From contig JAWWPG010000020.1 in the NCBI GenBank assembly GCA_033850885.1, positions 62,001 through 126,000 on the forward strand: 64,000 nt of DNA, in the 5' to 3' direction. Positions within the stretch are counted from its first letter, which is position 1; every line of letters starts with the position of its first letter. The translations under genes were made by a program, and so were the position numbers. Below, one piece after another: positions 61,715 to 64,000 of the stretch. This stretch comes from JAWWPG01 sp033850885. GTDB taxonomy: Bacteria > Actinomycetota > Actinomycetes > Propionibacteriales > Nocardioidaceae. Below the pieces are notes generated by a model. The model searched no databases. It worked only from the letters and a program-made list of their open reading frames with translations, and was not told the origin of the DNA.

Positions 61715-62692
61715 ATGACGATCCGGGGAATCAGGGCGCGACGGGCACTCGGGATGGGACTGGCGGTCGCCTCCCTGTTGGTCGGCGCAGCCTGCTCCAA
61801 CAGCTCGCCGGCGGGTGGTTCAGGCGGAACGTCGAACGGGGGCGGCGGGAGCAAGGGCACCATCAACCTATCCGGCCAGGACTTCGGCGAGATGCAGATC
61901 ATGGCGTCGCTGTACCAGCAGATCCTCGAGAACGCCGGCTACACGGTCAACGTCAAGCTCGTCACCACCCGCGACGTGTACGCTGCCCAGCTGACGTCCG
62001 GGGGAGTTGACGTGGCGCCCGACTACCTGGCCGCGATGGCCGACTTCCTCAACAGCCAGGCGAACGGTGCCAACGCACCGCTGATCTCCAGCCACAGCCC
62101 GACCAAGACGCTGGCAGCCCTCAAGCCACTGGCCGCGAAGGCGCACATCACGATGCTCAGCCCGGCCAGCGCCACCGACCAGAACGCGTTCGTCGTGACC
62201 ACGGCATTCGCGAAGAAGCACAACCTGAAGACGTTGTCCGACCTCGCGGCGCTCCACCTGCCGATCACACTGGCTGCCCCGACCGACTGCCAGGGGCGCT
62301 CCGACTGTGAAGGCGGACTCACCGGCGTGTACCACCTCAACATCGTCAAGATCATCCCGCTCGACTTCGACTCGGCGCAGGCCAAGGACTCCGTCACCTC
62401 GGGCGAGTCCCAGCTCGGGGAGGTCGGGACGACCGATGGGGCGCTGGCTCAGGAGGGCCTGCAGATACTGCAGGACGACAAGGGCATCCAGCCCGCGGAG
62501 AACCTGATCCCGGCGGTGAACTCGACGTTCATCAACGCGCACCCGGATGTCGCAACCCTGCTGAACAAGCTCTCGGCGACCCTCACGACACCCGAGCTGG
62601 CCGCGATGGACCTCAAGGTCGCGGTCAACCGGGCCAAGCCGTCCGACGTGGCCAAGGCCTACCTGGACAGCAAGGGCCTGCTCTCGTCATAG
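61715..62692 (+). CDS. opuCC: Glycine betaine/choline-binding lipoprotein
   Basis: The 325-residue precursor has the lipobox LLVGAAC, a Ser/Gly linker and an OpuAC-type substrate-binding domain (GTINLSGQDFGEMQIMASLY, TSGGVDVAPDYLAAM, then GTTDGALAQEGLQIL). It delivers substrate to the permeases. The ATG at 61715 has AAGGCGG about 10 bases upstream. It follows the second permease by 124 bases and ends before a long two-way hairpin. Confidence 0.88.
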   Translation: MTIRGIRARRALGMGLAVASLLVGAACSNSSPAGGSGGTSNGGGGSKGTINLSGQDFGEMQIMASLYQQILENAGYTVNVKLVTTRDVYAAQLTSGGVDVAPDYLAAMADFLNSQANGANAPLISSHSPTKTLAALKPLAAKAHITMLSPASATDQNAFVVTTAFAKKHNLKTLSDLAALHLPITLAAPTDCQGRSDCEGGLTGVYHLNIVKIIPLDFDSAQAKDSVTSGESQLGEVGTTDGALAQEGLQILQDDKGIQPAENLIPAVNSTFINAHPDVATLLNKLSATLTTPELAAMDLKVAVNRAKPSDVAKAYLDSKGLLSS

Positions 62693-62709
62693 GGGCCCGT
62701 CCCCGCGGG

Positions 62710-62744
62710 TCCACCGCGCCGGCGGCAGGCGTCGGCGCGGTGGA
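62710..62744. terminator. Long hairpin between convergent opuCC and nuoD
   Basis: TCCACCGCGCCG (62710-62721) pairs perfectly with CGGCGCGGTGGA (62733-62744) around an 11-base loop. It lies 17 bases after the opuCC stop and 18 bases from the nuoD stop, so it can serve both strands. Confidence 0.7.
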
Positions 62745-62762
62745 TCGATGTCCTCGCCGGCA

Positions 62763-63965
62763 CTACTTGTCGATGTCGCCGACGACGAAGAACATCGAGC
62801 CCAGGATGGCGATCATGTCGGCCACCACACATCCCGGCAGCATCTGCGGCAACACCGAGATGTTGTTGAACGACGCCGACCTCAGCTTCAGCCGCCACGG
62901 CGTCTTCTCGCCCCGGGACACCAGGAAGTATCCGTTGATTCCCAGCGGGTTCTCGGTCCAGCAGTAGGTGTGGCCCTCGGGGGCCTTCAGGATCTTCGGC
63001 AGCCGGACGTTGATGGGTCCCTGCGGGAGCCGGCCGATGCGGTCGACGCAGGCGTCGGCGAGGTCGAGCGAGACCTTCACCTGGTCGAGCAGCAGACCGA
63101 ACCGGGCCAGGCAGTCCCCTTCCTGCCGCTTGCAGACCCGCAGTACACCGGCGGCGAGCAGGTCGTCGTACGCCAGATAGGGGTCGTCTCGACGGAGGTC
63201 GAAGTCGACCCCCGAGGCCCGGGCGATCGGCCCCGAGACGCCGTACTGCTCGATCAGCTCGGGTGCCAGGACGCCGACACCGCGGGTGCGGGCACGGAAG
63301 ATCTCGTTGCCGAAGATCAGGTCCTCGATCTGGGGGAGCCGACCGCGGACGGCCGCGATGGCGGCGGAGGTACGCCCCAGCCAGCCCGCCGGCAGGTCCT
63401 CCTTGAGGCCGCCAACCCGGTTGAACATGTAGTGCATCCGACCGCCGGAGATCTCCTCCATGACCTCCTGGATGGTCTCCCGCTCCCGGAACGCGTAGAA
63501 GATCGGGGTGATCGCCCCGATCTCGAGCGGGTAGGAGCCGAGGAACATCAGGTGGTTCAGCACCCGGTTGAGCTCGGCGAGCAGCGTCCTGGTCCAGGTG
63601 GCCCGGACCGGCACCTCCATGCCCAGCATCCGCTCGACTGCGAGCACGACCCCGAGCTCGGACGAGAACGCCGACAGCCAGTCGTGCCGGTTCGCCAGCA
63701 CGATGATCTGCCGGTAGTCGCGGACCTCGAACAGCTTCTCGACCCCGCGGTGCATGTAGCCGACGATCGGCTCGCAGCCGACGATGCGCTCACCGTCGAG
63801 GGTCACCCGCAGCCGTAGCACGCCGTGGGTCGCCGGATGCTGCGGACCGATGTTGAGAACCATGTCCTCGGTCGCGAGCTGGCTGCCGGCTCCTCGTCCG
63901 CCTCGCTCGTGGCTCGTGAAGCCTGCGGCCCCGGCGCCCACCCCGATGATCCGTTCGTCGGCCAC
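62763..63965 (-). CDS. nuoD: NADH-quinone oxidoreductase subunit D
   Basis: The 400-residue protein is the 49-kDa subunit of complex I: NIGPQHPATHGVLRLRVTLDG, GYMHRGVEKLFE, RATWTRTLLAELNRVLNHLM, MFNRVGGLKEDLP and, at the end, MIAILGSMFFVVGDIDK. It forms part of the quinone site. The start is a GTG at 63965. The stop faces the osmoprotectant genes and no nuoE follows, so this copy is outside, or at the end of, a nuo operon; the upstream gene is beyond the window. Confidence 0.92.
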   Translation of the reverse strand: MADERIIGVGAGAAGFTSHERGGRGAGSQLATEDMVLNIGPQHPATHGVLRLRVTLDGERIVGCEPIVGYMHRGVEKLFEVRDYRQIIVLANRHDWLSAFSSELGVVLAVERMLGMEVPVRATWTRTLLAELNRVLNHLMFLGSYPLEIGAITPIFYAFRERETIQEVMEEISGGRMHYMFNRVGGLKEDLPAGWLGRTSAAIAAVRGRLPQIEDLIFGNEIFRARTRGVGVLAPELIEQYGVSGPIARASGVDFDLRRDDPYLAYDDLLAAGVLRVCKRQEGDCLARFGLLLDQVKVSLDLADACVDRIGRLPQGPINVRLPKILKAPEGHTYCWTENPLGINGYFLVSRGEKTPWRLKLRSASFNNISVLPQMLPGCVVADMIAILGSMFFVVGDIDK

Positions 63966-64000
63966 CTGCCCATGCTCCCACTACGGAGCGGCGGGTGGCT

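Overview
The window comes from the chromosome of a high-GC actinobacterium. It carries actinobacteria-typical families (DUF3180, DUF4232 lipoproteins, mycothiol-dependent maleylpyruvate-isomerase-like proteins, a SigG-type ECF factor, the zincin_2 metalloprotease) and the familiar dacB / zincin / tilS / hpt / ftsH / folE-P-B-K core order. No replication origin, rRNA, CRISPR array, intact prophage or insertion sequence was seen. The species cannot be named from the sequence.

Layout. 1-7.3 kb: end of topA, a fused MFS transporter-thymidylate kinase, holB, a proline-rich DUF4190/septum-type membrane protein, a secreted TAP-type hydrolase, a pirin and tRNA-Thr(CGT). 7.4-16.9 kb: accessory genes, namely a methyltransferase, a decayed sugar-dehydrogenase fragment, DDAH, a proline-iminopeptidase-like enzyme, a DUF1326/DUF2182 pair, an APC permease, a DinB/pentapeptide protein, a DUF4232 lipoprotein and a second alpha/beta hydrolase. 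17-24.9 kb: a polyhydroxyalkanoate (PHA) island with an Xre regulator, a phasin carrying a C-terminal SAP-like motif, phaC, a MaoC/PhaJ hydratase, 3-hydroxybutyrate dehydrogenase, a PhaZ-like depolymerase and PhaB, so synthesis, granule coating and re-mobilisation are together. 24.9-26.2 kb: a two-gene cassette of a papain-like peptidase and a holin-like protein, probably phage-derived. 26.3-29.7 kb: sigG, a TIGR03086 protein, class I aldolase and a TauE/SafE permease.

29.8-32 kb: an arsenic island with arsI/cadI divergent from arsR-aquaporin-arsC around a repeat-rich operator, and no ArsB or Acr3 pump in view. A frameshifted LuxR remnant follows. 32.4-45.8 kb: lpd, a GNAT-Nudix fusion, a PGPGW membrane protein, ppdK, a sulfotransferase-like protein, mmsA, a thiamine-precursor ECF transporter (ykoE-ykoD-ykoC order) behind a clear TPP riboswitch, and an enoyl-CoA hydratase. 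45.8-46.3 kb is an unusually AT-rich leader before an NlpC/P60 cell-wall hydrolase. 47.8-58.9 kb holds ppa, dacB, the zincin, tilS, hpt, ftsH, folE, folP, a SnoaL-like gene, folB, folK, DUF3180 and a coiled-coil membrane protein. 59-62.7 kb encodes an OpuC/ProU-type osmoprotectant ABC transporter, and the window ends with an isolated nuoD.

Points that deserve attention are the SAP-tailed phasin, the peptidase/holin cassette, a palindromic repeat family present at two convergent gene ends (35.6 and 47.7 kb), the riboswitch whose expression platform hides the Shine-Dalgarno of a TTG start, and the AT-rich leader of the NlpC/P60 gene.
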